Shown here: piece by piece, positions 62,550-64,000 of the stretch
Layout of the letters: each line of letters begins with the position of its first letter
Numbering within the stretch: the stretch's first letter is position 1
Assembly: GCF_000968015.1 (NCBI RefSeq)
Contig: NZ_LACH01000012.1
Location: forward strand, 1-64,000
Reading direction: 5' to 3'
DNA from: Pseudomonas fluorescens
Lineage (GTDB): Bacteria > Pseudomonadota > Gammaproteobacteria > Pseudomonadales > Pseudomonadaceae
DNA length: 64,000 nucleotides
Made by a program: the position numbers and the translations under genes
The notes under the pieces: model-generated
Seen by the model: the letters and a program-made list of their open reading frames with translations, nothing else
The model's database searches: none
What the model was told of the DNA's origin: nothing

Positions 62550-63878
62550 TCAGCGCAACATGCCGCTGCCGTAACCCTTCAGGTTGGCTTTCTTCATCAG
62601 GGATTCGTACTGGTGCGAAACGAGGTGCGATTGTACTTGGGACATGAAGTCCATCACAACCACGACGACGATCAGCAACGAGGTCCCGCCAAGGTAGAAC
62701 GGTACGTTTGCTGCAACCACCAGGAACTGGGGCAGCAGGCACACGGCCGTCATGTAAAGAGCACCGAACATGGTCAAGCGAGTCAGAACGCCATCAATGT
62801 AGCGCGCAGACTGCTCACCTGGACGGATGCCCGGAATAAAGGCACCGGACTTCTTCAGGTTTTCCGCTACGTCTTTCGGATTGAACATCAACGCCGTATA
62901 GAAGAAGCAGAAGAAAATAATCCCTGCACTAAACAGCAGAATATTCAACGGCTGACCAGGAGCGATCGACTGCGAGATGTCCTGCAACCAGCCCAAACCT
63001 TCAGACTGGCCGAACCAGGCACCCAACGAAGCCGGGAACAGCAAAATGCTGCTCGCGAAAATGGCCGGAATAACACCGGCCATGTTCACCTTCAGCGGCA
63101 AGTGGCTAGTCTGCGCAGCGAAGACCTTGCGGCCCTGCTGACGCTTGGCGTAGTGAACAGCAATACGACGCTGACCACGCTCAATGAACACCACGAAACC
63201 GATAATCGCTACTGCCAGCAAACCGATGGCAACCAGGGCGAAGATGTTGATATCACCCTGACGCGCAGACTCGAAAGACTGCCCGATCGCTCTCGGAAGA
63301 CCGGCGACGATACCCGAAAAAATCAACATCGAGATACCGTTGCCAACACCACGCTCAGTAATCTGCTCACCCAGCCACATCATGAACATCGCACCAGCCA
63401 CAAAAGTGGATACCGCGACGAAATGGAAGCCAAAGTCACCAGTGAACGCAACGCCCTGCCCCGCCAGACCAATGGACATGCCAATTGCCTGAACGAGAGC
63501 GAGGACGACAGTGCCGTAGCGGGTGTACTGGCTGATCTTGCGACGGCCAGCTTCACCTTCCTTCTTCAACTGCTCCAGCTGCGGGCTGACGGCGGTCATC
63601 AGTTGCATGATGATCGATGCCGAAATGTACGGCATGATCCCCAGTGCAAAGATGCTCATCCGTTCCAGCGCGCCGCCGGAAAACATGTTGAACAAGCTAA
63701 GAATGGTCCCCTCATTCTGTCGAAACAGGTCCGCGAGTCGGTCCGGGTTGATACCTGGAACCGGGATGTGTGCGCCTATTCGGTAGACGATAATCGCCAG
63801 GAACAGAAAACGCAGACGAGCCCAGAGTTCAGACATACCGCCTTTGCCGAGCGCAGAGAGAGCACCTTGCTTAGCCAT
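62550..63878 (-). CDS. secY: Protein translocase subunit SecY
   Basis: The 442-aa channel protein has ten membrane helices with the plug and conserved stretches [55 protein letters not shown] and the cytoplasmic loop [15 protein letters not shown]. With SecE and SecG it forms the Sec pore. Only a single base separates it from the rplO stop, as usual in the spc operon. Confidence 0.98.
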   Translation of the reverse strand: MAKQGALSALGKGGMSELWARLRFLFLAIIVYRIGAHIPVPGINPDRLADLFRQNEGTILSLFNMFSGGALERMSIFALGIMPYISASIIMQLMTAVSPQLEQLKKEGEAGRRKISQYTRYGTVVLALVQAIGMSIGLAGQGVAFTGDFGFHFVAVSTFVAGAMFMMWLGEQITERGVGNGISMLIFSGIVAGLPRAIGQSFESARQGDINIFALVAIGLLAVAIIGFVVFIERGQRRIAVHYAKRQQGRKVFAAQTSHLPLKVNMAGVIPAIFASSILLFPASLGAWFGQSEGLGWLQDISQSIAPGQPLNILLFSAGIIFFCFFYTALMFNPKDVAENLKKSGAFIPGIRPGEQSARYIDGVLTRLTMFGALYMTAVCLLPQFLVVAANVPFYLGGTSLLIVVVVVMDFMSQVQSHLVSHQYESLMKKANLKGYGSGMLR

Positions 63879-63879
63879 T

Positions 63880-64000
63880 TATTCCTCGAACTTGCCGCCA
63901 GCTGCTTCGATAGCCGCACGCGCACCTTTGGTGGCGCCGATTCCCTTTCCGATGGTGACAGCGCGAGTAACTTCGCCGGACAGCATGATTTTCACACGCT
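63880..64000 (-). CDS. rplO: 50S ribosomal protein L15, C-terminal part
   Basis: The last 39 codons are inside the window and end [16 protein letters not shown], the L15 C-terminus. The 5' part lies beyond 64000. Confidence 0.93.

Overview
The window is chromosomal DNA of a Pseudomonas, most likely of the P. fluorescens group. The gene orders xseB-ispA-dxs, nrdR-ribD-ribE-ribBX-ribH-nusB-thiL-pgpA, uvrA/MFS/ssb and secY-rpmJ-rpsM-rpsK-rpsD-rpoA-rplQ are those of that genus. The intergenic spaces are full of the inverted repeat core GTGGGAGCGAGCTTGCTCGC, a REP sequence typical of fluorescens-group genomes.

Layout. 0.3-3.4 kb: exonuclease VII small subunit and isoprenoid synthesis (xseB, ispA, dxs). 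3.6-6.8 kb: a vitamin B12-type TonB receptor and a BtuF-type binding protein. 6.8-14.7 kb, minus strand: the complete riboflavin pathway (ribA, ribH, ribBX, ribE, ribD) with nrdR, nusB, thiL and pgpA. 14.8-17.4 kb: a YbaY-type lipoprotein, a methyltransferase, a CnoX-type thioredoxin and a small hypothetical protein. 17.5-20.8 kb: a probably Zur-controlled zinc operon (His-rich DUF2796 protein, ABC ATPase, FtsX-like permease, DUF3299 protein). 21.0-32.2 kb: OmpW, an epimerase/RmlD-like pair, the giant helicase Lhr, a YbiO-type mechanosensitive channel and an MFS pump. 32.5-36.5 kb: a tightly coupled operon DUF72 - EEP phosphatase - cardiolipin synthase - YbhN. 36.6-42.8 kb: alpha/beta hydrolase, DUF3182 ATP-grasp protein, a GlxA-type regulator divergent from a cysteine hydrolase, and an OsmC-YcaO fusion.

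The standout region is a 9.0-kb island (43038-52077) inserted between the ycaO-type gene and the 3' end of ssb and bounded by a 13-bp direct repeat (AAACTTTACAAAA). It holds one leftward operon of six genes whose reading frames overlap or lie 2 nt apart: three different tyrosine recombinases (409, 504 and 675 aa), two small helix-turn-helix/coiled-coil proteins (137 and 146 aa) and a RecD2-like SF1B helicase (760 aa). A lone rightward gene for a possible BECR-fold (PBECR-like) nuclease toxin sits at the far end. The recombinase set resembles Tn554-type and gamma-mobile-trio elements, but a helicase co-translated with the recombination module is not something I can match to a described system. 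It is the best candidate here for something new.

52.1-64 kb returns to core genome: ssb, an MFS transporter with a C-terminal YAM-like domain, uvrA, a bacterial ferritin and katA, then the alpha operon and the end of the spc operon (rpmJ, secY, rplO cut by the window edge). Ten REPINs and at least five other palindromic repeat types lie between 1 and 38.8 kb. None is visible in the island or to its right.
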